Origin: an uncultured Muribaculaceae bacterium
GTDB lineage: Bacteria; Bacteroidota; Bacteroidia; Bacteroidales; Muribaculaceae
Reading direction: 5' to 3'
Assembly: GCA_947179295.1 (NCBI GenBank)
Contig: CAMXAZ010000004.1
Location: 41,004-105,003 of the forward strand
Length of the DNA: 64,000 nt
The translations under genes were made by a program, and so were the position numbers. Positions 34,025 through 42,909 of the stretch are shown here, piece by piece. Numbering within the stretch: position 1 is the stretch's first letter; each line of letters opens with the position of its first letter. Under the pieces are notes generated by a model that was given only the letters and a program-made list of their open reading frames with translations, was not told the DNA's origin and made no database searches.

Positions 34025-35932
34025 ATGAAAAATTTTGCATCCCTGCTCGCGGCAGCCGCCCTGATCTTTGGAGGATCTCAGTCCGCCGATGCTGCGAAAA
34101 AGGTCCACACCATCGGTGACAGCACTATGGCCAACTACGACGAATCGGCCACCATCACCAGAGGGTGGTGTCAGTATCTCCAACAGTTCCTCGATGGAAT
34201 CGAAGTAAACAACCGCGGCAAAAACGGCGCTTCAAGCAAAAGTTTCTATAAGGAAGCCGCCTTCTGGACCTCTGTCAAGACTCAGATGTCGCCCGGCGAC
34301 TACGTCCTCATCCAGTTCGCTCACAACGATGAAAAGACGCAGGGCATGGACGGCGACGAACTGATTGCCTACTACAAATCCATCGGCGATGACGCTCAGG
34401 CTGCCGCAACAGACTACCGTGGCACCAACCCCTCGACCACATATAAAGAATATCTCCGCAAATACGTCACCGAGACGCGCGATGCCGGCTGCATCCCTAT
34501 CCTTGTCGGCCCGATCTGCCGCATGTACTTCTCCGGCAACGACATCCGCCGCAACGGCCGCCACGACCTCGGTGACAATTTCTCGAAACTGACCTCAAGC
34601 GGCGTTTTAACCTCTCAGAAAGTAGCTGCATCTGACAATTCTATGGACTATGTCTGGCAGATGGAGCAGGTTGCCAACGAGATGAACGTTCCCTTCATTG
34701 ACCTCACTACCGCCACAGCCGACCTCTATCTCAGCTACGGCGACTCTGACTGCCATTCGATTCTCAGTGACGGCGACGGCTCCACCCACCTCAGCGCCGT
34801 AGGTGCCGCCCTGATCGCCCGCCGCTTCGCAGGCCTTTGCCGTGAAGCCGGTGTCATGTCCGAGCACATCCGTCTCACCTCCGACCTCAGCGTCAGCCCC
34901 TCTGCCGCCGACCTCGGCCGGGGCTATGTAGGTCAGACTCTGACCAAGGAACTCATGGTGACAGCCTTTGACCTCACTCCCGCAGCCGGTCAGCTCACCG
35001 TCACAGCCGAAGGCAATGCCGAAGTCTCGACCGATCTGACCGAATGGAGCAAAAGTGCAAGCGTCAGTTACGAAGGCGGCACCATCATCAGGCGCTTCTC
35101 TGTCCGCATGACTCTTGAATCTGACAACAACGATGCGAAAATCATTGTTAGCGCCGGAGGCAAGTCCACAGAGGTCCCCGTCACCGCCTCTGCCGTCCAG
35201 CTCTCAGGTGGCACCGAAGTCACCGCCTACTGGCGCCTTGAAAAAGATGACAGCTACACTCTTTCAGGACCCGCCACCGTCATCCCGGAATCATGGGTAG
35301 GCATGACTTTGCAGAAATACTCCAACCCCAACGCCAACACCGTCTGGCCCGAAGGCACCGGCTTCGAGGCCTCGCGCAAGACTCAGCGCAATGTCATTCA
35401 GGGCGACAGTTGGCCCGCCGGCGAAATCGACGAGGTCTCTACCCGCTACATCGAATTCGGCATCACAGCCATGCCTGAAACCACACTCAACATCGACGAA
35501 ATCAGCTACTACATGTGTGGCTGCGGCGGCAACGGAATGTGTGTCCACGTCTACTATTCTACCGAAGATGATTTTTCCGACACCAAACTCATCTATGAAA
35601 AGAAAAGTATGCCCGCCAACACTATGCTCGACGGCACCGTCCGCCCCATCATCTCGCTTGAAGGCGGCAAGTCGCTCCGTCTGCGTTTCTACCCCTGGTA
35701 CAACTCCGCAGCCACCGGAAAGACCATCTGCCTTTCCGACATCCGCTTCCACGGCTGGGCCACTGCCTCCGGCGAATCCGGCATAGCTGAAATCGAGGGC
35801 GACCGCACAATTGTCGAGACGAGCTACTACACTCTTCAGGGCTGCCGTGTCAGTAATCCCTCGTCAGGATTCTACATTGCCCGCAGCCTTTACTCCGACG
35901 GCTCTGTCAAAACCGAAAAAGTGATCCTCTGA
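34025..35932 (+). CDS. Rhamnogalacturonan acetylesterase-like SGNH hydrolase (CE12 type) with C-terminal tag
   Basis: 635 residues from ATG 34025, which opens a signal peptide (ending SADA). The SGNH domain has nucleophile Ser33 in TIGDSTMANY, the NxN/HND block in IQFAHNDEKTQ, and the catalytic Asp/His in GDGSTHLSAVGA. Residues about 290-600 are beta-sandwich regions that may bind carbohydrate. The tail (IAEIEG... YYTLQGCRVSNPSSGFYIAR, then VKTEKVIL) resembles the C-terminal sorting domains of type IX secretion cargo. It removes acetyl groups from rhamnogalacturonan or related pectin. It is the first gene of a two-gene operon with the pectinesterase, 32 bases apart. Confidence 0.87.
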   Translation: MKNFASLLAAAALIFGGSQSADAAKKVHTIGDSTMANYDESATITRGWCQYLQQFLDGIEVNNRGKNGASSKSFYKEAAFWTSVKTQMSPGDYVLIQFAHNDEKTQGMDGDELIAYYKSIGDDAQAAATDYRGTNPSTTYKEYLRKYVTETRDAGCIPILVGPICRMYFSGNDIRRNGRHDLGDNFSKLTSSGVLTSQKVAASDNSMDYVWQMEQVANEMNVPFIDLTTATADLYLSYGDSDCHSILSDGDGSTHLSAVGAALIARRFAGLCREAGVMSEHIRLTSDLSVSPSAADLGRGYVGQTLTKELMVTAFDLTPAAGQLTVTAEGNAEVSTDLTEWSKSASVSYEGGTIIRRFSVRMTLESDNNDAKIIVSAGGKSTEVPVTASAVQLSGGTEVTAYWRLEKDDSYTLSGPATVIPESWVGMTLQKYSNPNANTVWPEGTGFEASRKTQRNVIQGDSWPAGEIDEVSTRYIEFGITAMPETTLNIDEISYYMCGCGGNGMCVHVYYSTEDDFSDTKLIYEKKSMPANTMLDGTVRPIISLEGGKSLRLRFYPWYNSAATGKTICLSDIRFHGWATASGESGIAEIEGDRTIVETSYYTLQGCRVSNPSSGFYIARSLYSDGSVKTEKVIL

Positions 35933-35964
35933 TACGCATCATAACCAAATCTATACCTTATTCC

Positions 35965-38900
35965 ATGTCATCCAACTATTTAAAGAAATTGGCTCTTGCG
36001 GCCCTTATAGCTGCCGGAACCGTCGCGGGCGTTTCTGCTCAGACCACGCTCGCCTCTTGGACTTTCGACGGTGGCTATGACAAAGCCGCAGGCGAAGGCC
36101 TTCAGCAAATTTACACTCCCAACGGAAATGCCTGGGCTGCCATCGGCCACTACTGGTTCAAAGACCAAGTCCCAGTCTTGCGTCCTGACGAAGCCGTAGG
36201 CAATTCAGCCGATTACTCTATGTCGGCTTACAGCGAAAACCGCTACTGGCAGCTCTGCGAAGGTTATCAGAACTACGTTTTCCGCATCGACAACAGCTCT
36301 GCTGAAAATAACTGCTCTGACTACACCGATCCCTCGCAGCATAAAGCCTACTTTGAATTCTCTTTCCCGACCAAAGGCTACAAGGGCATCAGCATCGACT
36401 ATGCAATGGCTCCGGGCAACAATGTTGTAACTCCCGTCAAGCTCATCATGTCAGTCGACGGAGGCAATTCATGGTTCGACGGCGGCACGAACGACACGAG
36501 CGCGGCCTGGTACATATATAACAAAGCAAGCGTATCAATCTCAGCCAACAACAAAGACAATGTCATCGTCCGTCTGCTCCCCACAGTAGGCACAACCAAC
36601 TGGAATCTCGACTATTTCACAGTGACCGCCGCCGAGGAAGCCGGCGCCACCACAGTCGACTCTGACATAGATTACTCATGGCCTTTCGACAAGGGCCCTA
36701 CAAGCGATCTCAACGCAGTTGCCTCGCTTGACGGCACAACCTCGGTTGCAAGTCTCTCGATCGGCAGTAACCTGTTGATCAAGGGTATCCGTACCGATGG
36801 CGGCATCTCGGCAACGATGGTCGAACCCGTTGTCGGCAAAAACACGGCAAATGATGAAGCCAACGCTCTTTCATTCATCATCCGTCCCAAAAAGGGTCTG
36901 AAATTCCAGTCCGGGAAATTATCATTTCAGGCAAGCCGCGTAGGCACCAACGGCGGCAAATTTGACGTTGGCGTGACGGTTGACGGCTCCGAGTCTCTTG
37001 TCGCCACCAATATCACTCCCGCACTCGTCAAAAACGAGCCCTACTACTCGCTCTGCGAATACGATCTCAGTTCATTGCCTGCCACTGACGGGCCTGTCCT
37101 TATCAGAATCTACATCAAGGACCTTGATGCAAGCAAACAATATGCTTTCCAAAACATCAGACTCTCAGGCAAAATCAGCGGTGCGATCGAAGAAGTTCCC
37201 TCCTACACTCTCAGCCTGAAATCCGCTATCCCCGCAGCCGGAACCATCTCCTGCACCCCCGGCGGAGCTGAATTCGATGCCGGAACCGCCCTCACGGTCT
37301 CTGTCACTGAAAACTTCGGCTATCACTTCACCTCTTGGACCGATGCCTCCGGAAAGACAGTCTCAACTGCCAACCCCTACTCGTTTGAAATCAGCGAAAA
37401 CACTGAGTTGACCGCCAATTTCGACCAGAATAACGTCTACCCCCTCAACCTCAAAATCGAGGGCGGTGCCAATGTCAATCAGGTGCTTTTCGCCCCGGAA
37501 GGCAACGTAGTTGATGGCGTCCACTACTACGAAGAGGGCACCGATGTCCGGCTCACCACTGTCAACAACCGCATCCTGACCTTCAACAACTGGGAAGACA
37601 AGACCACGGCTCCCTCGCGTGAAATCCGCATGGACGGCGAGAAAAACCTCACCGCCGTGTTCTCGGCCGACGACTACATTGTCGGATGGGACTTCTATTT
37701 CGACCAGCCTGCAAGCGAGCGCGCCGCTGACTACAAAGCCGAAAGCGACAACGCCGGCCTGCTCAGCCTCCGCAACCCCGAAGGCAAGACCACTTCTTGG
37801 CTCACACGCGGTGTCGGCAACGGCGCTGAAAATGGCAAATGGGGTGCACGCATCTGGAAAAACCTCTCGGAGCAGAACTACTTTGAAGTGTCATTCTCGT
37901 CCGTAGGCTACACCAACCTCGTCCTCTCTGCCGCCCTCGGCATCTCCTACAATTCCTATACCGTCATCAACGCACAGTACAGCACCGACGGCCAGAACTT
38001 CAACCCCTTCGGCACCTACAACCTCAAATCAGGCTGGACTTCCAACGAGTTCAACCTCCCCGCCGAAGCTGCCGGACAGCAACGCGTCTGGATCCGCTTC
38101 ATGCCTGACCGCACCTCTCCGCTCGTCGGCAACACCAGCAACAATGACGGTCTCAGCATCGCCGAACTCTACATCCTCGCCGACCGCGAAAGCGCCAACG
38201 ATGATGTTCCCCCCGTACTCGTAAGCACCATCCCCGCCGACGGAGCTGACGGAGCTTCCGCAACCGGTTCAATCATCCTTACTTTCAACGAAAAAGTCCT
38301 GACCGGCACCGGCAACGCCACTCTCAACGGCGAGACCATCGCTCCTACCCTCAGCGGCAAGAGCATCGTCTACAACTACAACAGTCTTGACTACAACACC
38401 ACCTATACGTTCACCGTTCCCGCCGGAGCCATCACCGACCGCAGCGGCAACGCCTTCGCAGGCACCACTCTGACATTCACCACAATGGAGCGCTCGCAGC
38501 CCGAAGCACGTCTCTTTGACGCTATAGTAGCCCAAGACGGCAGCGGTGACTACGCAACCGTCCAGGATGCCATCGATGCCGCTCCCGCTAACCGCGTGAA
38601 ACCCTGGCTCATCTTCGTCAAAAACGGTAACTACAACGAACACGTCGACATCCCCGCATCCAAGCCCATGCTCCACATCATCGGCCAGGACCGTGACAAA
38701 ACCGTCATCCTCGACGACAAGCTTTGCGGCGGTGACAATGCCCTCCATGTAAGCGTAGGTGCCACCGTAGTCGTGAATTCCAACGACTGTTTATTCGAAA
38801 ACATCACTCTCGAAAACTCCTACGGCCACGAACGTCAAGAAGGTCCTCAGGCTCTCGCCCTCAACACCACCGGCGACCGCACCATCTTCAACAACGTAGC

Positions 38901-39870
38901 CATGCTCTCCTATCAGGACACCTGGATCACTCCGTCAACCTCAGCTTACCGCGCTTATGTCCGCAATTCATTCATCGAAGGTGCTGTAGACTTCATCTAC
39001 AACAGCGGTGACATCTTCATTGACAATACCATCCTCTACATCAACCGCAAGAGCGGCGGCTACATCGTGGCTCCCTCTCACGGAACGGACGTAAAATGGG
39101 GCTATGTCTTCAACAACTGTACAATCACAGCTCCCGGTGTGCCCTCGGAAACCTCCGTATGGCTCGGCCGTCCCTGGCACAACTACCCCAAGACCGTCTT
39201 CCTCAACACCCGCGCCGAAGTGACGATCCCCGCCACCGGATGGTATGAAACTATGGGCGGACTCCCCGCAATCTGGGCCGACTGGAACACTGTTGACGCC
39301 AACGGCAATCCCCTCGATCTCTCACAGCGCCGCGACACATACTACTACATGGACAACGGCGAAAAGGTCTACGGCAAAGCCAAAAACTCGCTCACTGACG
39401 AAGAGGCGGCACAGTACACCGTGCGCAACGTCCTCTCCGGATCCGACAACTGGGAACCAGTCATCAAGACCGAATCCTGCGCTACTCCCTCAGCCGGCCT
39501 GAGCAATGGCGTGATCTCATGGGATGCCGTGCCCTATGCCATCTGCTATCTCATCACCAAGGGCGATGAAGTCATCGGATTCACAACTGAAACTTCAATG
39601 TCAGTCGACCCGGCCGTCAGCCGTGCCAATGAAAGCGGCTATTCAATCCAGGCTGTCAACGAATTCGGCGGTCTCAGCCCCAAAGCAGCCGTCATCAACG
39701 GTTCTGTGACCGGAATCAGCGAAATTGAAGCTGACGCAAACGGCCAAGGCGAGATCATCGAGATCTACGATCTCCAGGGTCGCCGTCTGAACGCTCCCGC
39801 GAGAGGTCTGAACATCGTCCGCCGTCTTTGCAGCGACGGAAGCATCAAAGTTGAGAAGCTTATTTTCTAA
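35965..39870 (+). CDS. Multidomain pectin methylesterase (CE8) with Ig-like domains and C-terminal tag
   Basis: 1301 residues. After the signal peptide come two or three beta-sandwich regions (to ~410), an InlB-like B-repeat pair (ISCTPGGAEFDAGTALTV..., about 415-570), another sandwich (to ~745), a Big_5/SbsA-type Ig domain (VSTIPADGADGASATGSI, ~755-845) and the CE8 beta-helix (~850-1160). Catalytic motifs are MLSYQDTW, the nucleophile Asp in EGAVDFIYN and Arg in WLGRPW. The last ~50 residues (IEIYDLQGRRLNAPARGLNIVRR...) match the tail of the upstream esterase. It de-esterifies homogalacturonan so that GH28 enzymes can cut it; a GH28 gene lies at 2.7 kb. A terminator follows. Confidence 0.88.
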   Translation: MSSNYLKKLALAALIAAGTVAGVSAQTTLASWTFDGGYDKAAGEGLQQIYTPNGNAWAAIGHYWFKDQVPVLRPDEAVGNSADYSMSAYSENRYWQLCEGYQNYVFRIDNSSAENNCSDYTDPSQHKAYFEFSFPTKGYKGISIDYAMAPGNNVVTPVKLIMSVDGGNSWFDGGTNDTSAAWYIYNKASVSISANNKDNVIVRLLPTVGTTNWNLDYFTVTAAEEAGATTVDSDIDYSWPFDKGPTSDLNAVASLDGTTSVASLSIGSNLLIKGIRTDGGISATMVEPVVGKNTANDEANALSFIIRPKKGLKFQSGKLSFQASRVGTNGGKFDVGVTVDGSESLVATNITPALVKNEPYYSLCEYDLSSLPATDGPVLIRIYIKDLDASKQYAFQNIRLSGKISGAIEEVPSYTLSLKSAIPAAGTISCTPGGAEFDAGTALTVSVTENFGYHFTSWTDASGKTVSTANPYSFEISENTELTANFDQNNVYPLNLKIEGGANVNQVLFAPEGNVVDGVHYYEEGTDVRLTTVNNRILTFNNWEDKTTAPSREIRMDGEKNLTAVFSADDYIVGWDFYFDQPASERAADYKAESDNAGLLSLRNPEGKTTSWLTRGVGNGAENGKWGARIWKNLSEQNYFEVSFSSVGYTNLVLSAALGISYNSYTVINAQYSTDGQNFNPFGTYNLKSGWTSNEFNLPAEAAGQQRVWIRFMPDRTSPLVGNTSNNDGLSIAELYILADRESANDDVPPVLVSTIPADGADGASATGSIILTFNEKVLTGTGNATLNGETIAPTLSGKSIVYNYNSLDYNTTYTFTVPAGAITDRSGNAFAGTTLTFTTMERSQPEARLFDAIVAQDGSGDYATVQDAIDAAPANRVKPWLIFVKNGNYNEHVDIPASKPMLHIIGQDRDKTVILDDKLCGGDNALHVSVGATVVVNSNDCLFENITLENSYGHERQEGPQALALNTTGDRTIFNNVAMLSYQDTWITPSTSAYRAYVRNSFIEGAVDFIYNSGDIFIDNTILYINRKSGGYIVAPSHGTDVKWGYVFNNCTITAPGVPSETSVWLGRPWHNYPKTVFLNTRAEVTIPATGWYETMGGLPAIWADWNTVDANGNPLDLSQRRDTYYYMDNGEKVYGKAKNSLTDEEAAQYTVRNVLSGSDNWEPVIKTESCATPSAGLSNGVISWDAVPYAICYLITKGDEVIGFTTETSMSVDPAVSRANESGYSIQAVNEFGGLSPKAAVINGSVTGISEIEADANGQGEIIEIYDLQGRRLNAPARGLNIVRRLCSDGSIKVEKLIF

Positions 39871-39921
39871 AATTTATCGAACAGCGATAGTATTTTAAAC
39901 ACACATTCATATACGCGATAG

Positions 39922-39960
39922 CAGAGTGCGGCCCGTTGATGGAATCGCACTCTGTTTTTT
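39922..39960 (+). terminator. Rho-independent terminator after the pectin-esterase operon
   Basis: Perfect 9 bp stem CAGAGTGCG / CGCACTCTG followed by six T residues. Confidence 0.9.
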
Positions 39961-39995
39961 GTTGCTTTTCAAACTGCCGATTCGATTAAAAGCAT

Positions 39996-40003
39996 TATAT
40001 TTG
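39996..40003 (+). promoter_or_regulatory. -7 box abutting the start codon at 40008
   Basis: TATATTTG ends 4 bases before the ATG at 40008. If used, transcription would begin at or inside the start codon, giving a leaderless message. Confidence 0.5.
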
Positions 40004-40007
40004 CGAT

Positions 40008-42728
40008 ATGAAACGCAGCCTGTCATTCATCACTTTTCTGATTCTTACAGCCGTAGTTGCCGCCTTTGCCGCGACTCCGTTTTGCCATATCAGACACTAT
40101 GATGAATACGACGGTCTGTCGCAGCGTCAGGTCAAGCAGATTGCCAAAGACAGTGACGGAGTCCTGTGGTTTGCCACATGGAACGGTCTGAACCGCTTTG
40201 ACGGCTACAAATTCGAACACATCCGCCCGCAGATCGACGACGAGGCACGCTCCTACTCCGAACGCTTCCGCGACATCAAACCCGCATCGACAGGCGGTCT
40301 GTGGTGCCGTATCGACGACAAAATTCTGTATTTCAACCTCTCCACCCACCGTTTCACCGACATTCATTCACAGCTTGAAAAGAAACTCGCCACGGCCTTC
40401 GATGTCAGTCAGATACAGACAGCTACTGACGGCCGGACCGTCTTGAAATGCGCCGACGGCCGATATATCCTGCTGTCAGATTCCAACCCGGTCGAATCGG
40501 CGGCCTTTACTGACGAGCGTCCGAAATTGAAATACCACTCGCCCGGCACCCGCAAACTTGGCAATGTCGGCGGCTATCGCAACGAAGACCTCCTCTACTC
40601 GCGCGCCGACTCCACAGGCACCGCCTGGCTCATCACCCGCGACGGCACGGTCCTCTCTGCCCCCTCTGCCGCAGGCCCCTACTCCACGATAGCCCGCATC
40701 GATGCTCCTGATGGCTCTCTGACCTGCTGTACCATTGATTCAAGAGGCAACATCTGGCTGCGCAGCAACGACGGCGCCTTCTGCCTGACCCTCGGCCAAC
40801 TCCCCTACACCTATCTCGCGCATCCTGAGCCCTCGATTGTCCGCGGCTGCGTCCGCGATCCGAAAGGGCGTATATGGATTTCTTACAGCGACAGCAAAGC
40901 CGTGGCAGTCTACTCTGATCTCAGCGCCGCGCCCAGGTATCTCGGCAGTGACGGACATCTCCACGACTCTTTCGTCAGCTTCGGATCTCCGATCTACTCA
41001 ATGTCGGCCGACCCGCAGGGCAACATGTGGTTCGGCAGCAAACCCGACGGCCTGTTCAGGCTCACACCGCAGTCAGCCGACGCTTATTCTGTCACAAACT
41101 TCCGCCACGACCCGGCGAAACCGGGCCTGACACCCGCGGCCAACGATATTTATGACATCATCTTCGACCGTCAGGGCCGCATGTGGCTTGCAACCATGCG
41201 CAAAGGCATCGACTGTGTCCTGAATCCTACATCGGTTGCCCCGGAATTCATCCACCTCGGTCAATTTGCCGACTATCCGCAAAATGCCGTCCGTGTGCGC
41301 CGGCTCGCCATCATAGGCGACAGCCTTATCACCGCCGCCACCACCGGCGGATTTCTCACCGTGGGCCTTCCCGCTGAGAAACGCTTCGACCGAACATCTT
41401 TCCGCCTGCATGTCAGCCGTCCCGGCGACGACTCCTCACTCGGCAACATCGCCGTCATGAACATACTCCCCGATGCCAAAGGCCGACTCTTCATCGCAAC
41501 TGAAAGTGACGGTGTCAACATGCTCCCGCCCGAAATCTCAGCCGACTCCGACAGCGCGCGCTTCGTCCACTTCGACACGCGCACCGGTATGCCCGTTGAC
41601 GTTGCCCTCTCGCTTGCCCCGACAGGCAGTGCAGACGACATTCTCGTGGTCAGTAACAAGATGATCTACACCCTTGATCCGCTTTCAGGCCGCACCGTCA
41701 CCTATCCCGCATCATTCTGGCACCGCCACATGCACTTCAGCGAGGCCGCTCCGCTACGGCTCGGCGACAACAGGTGGCTTCTGGGACTTGAAGACGGAGC
41801 GATCTCGGTCAACCTTGACCGTGCGGACACAGCCTTGCGCCCCGTGCCTCCGGTCATCTTCACCTCCGTAGCCCTCCAAAACCGCCCCGACAGCCTGATT
41901 TCGGCCCGCACGGACAGCATCATCCTCTCGCCTGACGAACGCAATATCACTATCAATTTCGCCGCACTCGACTACGGCTCAACCGAAGATCTGCAATATC
42001 AGTTCTCGATGGACGACAGCGACTGGAACAACCTCGGCACAAACCGCTCGGTGACCTTCCTCGACATGGATCCGGGAGAATATCGCCTGCATGTCCGCTC
42101 CTCCGACAGCTCCGGCAACTGGCTTGACAACACACGAACTCTGACCCTGATCGTCACTCCGACCTTTTGGGAAACGCCCGCGGCCTATGTGCTTTACATC
42201 CTCGCCATCCTCCTGATCATAGTGAGCGTCACTTGGACCATAGTCTACATCCGCAGGATGAAACGCAAGCAGAAAGAACTGCTCGCCGCCTATCTCAGGC
42301 TCGTCGACAGCCACACCGAATCAGCCGAGCTCTCCACTCCGCCTGACAGCGCCCCGCAGCAACAGCAACAGCCGTCGACCGCAACCCTCAGCCCCGCCGA
42401 TGAGGCCTTCATGGGCCGCGTCATGGACTTCATCAATCAGAACCTCGGCAACCCCGATGCCGGAATTGACGACATGGCAGCCGCTACAGCCACAAGCCGC
42501 AGCAGCCTGAACCGTAAGATGAAATCGCTGCTCGGCGTGACGCCGGCCGACTTCCTCAAAGAAAGCCGCATCAGCCGCGCGGCCACCCTGCTGAGCGAAA
42601 CCGACCGCCCGATCAAGGAAATAGCCCTCGACTGCGGATTTTCCGACCTGAATTACTTTGGGAAATGCTTCAAAGCCGCCCGCAAAACCTCCCCCACAGC
42701 CTACCGCCGCGAACACCGGACTGAATAA
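40008..42728 (+). CDS. Membrane-spanning propeller/Y_Y_Y sensor fused to an AraC HTH, without kinase domains
   Basis: 906 residues. Signal peptide, then a two-component-propeller sensor (YDEYDGLSQRQVKQIAKDSDGVLWFATWNGLNRFDGYKF and later Reg_prop repeats such as DPKGRIWISY, DPQGNMWFGSKPDGL, DRQGRMWLATMRKG), a Y_Y_Y domain (DYGSTEDLQYQFSMDDSDW), one membrane segment (VLYILAILLIIVSVTWTIVYI), a Gln/Pro-rich linker and a C-terminal AraC domain (SRSSLNRKMKSLLGVTPADFLKESRISRA, EIALDCGFSDLNYFGKCFK). Classical hybrid two-component systems have kinase, ATPase and receiver modules between the membrane and AraC parts; all are absent. Placement after the pectin-esterase operon suggests it senses pectin oligosaccharides and controls that operon (inference). 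Confidence 0.88.
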   Translation: MKRSLSFITFLILTAVVAAFAATPFCHIRHYDEYDGLSQRQVKQIAKDSDGVLWFATWNGLNRFDGYKFEHIRPQIDDEARSYSERFRDIKPASTGGLWCRIDDKILYFNLSTHRFTDIHSQLEKKLATAFDVSQIQTATDGRTVLKCADGRYILLSDSNPVESAAFTDERPKLKYHSPGTRKLGNVGGYRNEDLLYSRADSTGTAWLITRDGTVLSAPSAAGPYSTIARIDAPDGSLTCCTIDSRGNIWLRSNDGAFCLTLGQLPYTYLAHPEPSIVRGCVRDPKGRIWISYSDSKAVAVYSDLSAAPRYLGSDGHLHDSFVSFGSPIYSMSADPQGNMWFGSKPDGLFRLTPQSADAYSVTNFRHDPAKPGLTPAANDIYDIIFDRQGRMWLATMRKGIDCVLNPTSVAPEFIHLGQFADYPQNAVRVRRLAIIGDSLITAATTGGFLTVGLPAEKRFDRTSFRLHVSRPGDDSSLGNIAVMNILPDAKGRLFIATESDGVNMLPPEISADSDSARFVHFDTRTGMPVDVALSLAPTGSADDILVVSNKMIYTLDPLSGRTVTYPASFWHRHMHFSEAAPLRLGDNRWLLGLEDGAISVNLDRADTALRPVPPVIFTSVALQNRPDSLISARTDSIILSPDERNITINFAALDYGSTEDLQYQFSMDDSDWNNLGTNRSVTFLDMDPGEYRLHVRSSDSSGNWLDNTRTLTLIVTPTFWETPAAYVLYILAILLIIVSVTWTIVYIRRMKRKQKELLAAYLRLVDSHTESAELSTPPDSAPQQQQQPSTATLSPADEAFMGRVMDFINQNLGNPDAGIDDMAAATATSRSSLNRKMKSLLGVTPADFLKESRISRAATLLSETDRPIKEIALDCGFSDLNYFGKCFKAARKTSPTAYRREHRTE

Positions 42729-42802
42729 CCGCCGCACCTATACAATTGTCTCAATGGCGATTACCTAATTTCATTACAGTACTCGCAGATCATGGAATAA
42801 GG

Positions 42803-42842
42803 CCCCGTTCCCCCAATATTTGTTATGGCCGGGGAACGAGGT
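42803..42842. terminator. Hairpin between convergent regulator and mutS genes
   Basis: Arms CGTTCCCC (42806-42813) and GGGGAACG (42831-42838), extended by CC/GG beyond one mismatch. A second, short hairpin CGATGC-GCTT-GCATCG lies at 42865-42880. Together they probably end transcripts from both sides. Confidence 0.6.
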
Positions 42843-42909
42843 CTAAGTATGGGGAGCAATGTAGCGATGCGCTTGCATCGTGACTGAACGCCGGTGCCGT
42901 TCCTACTCC

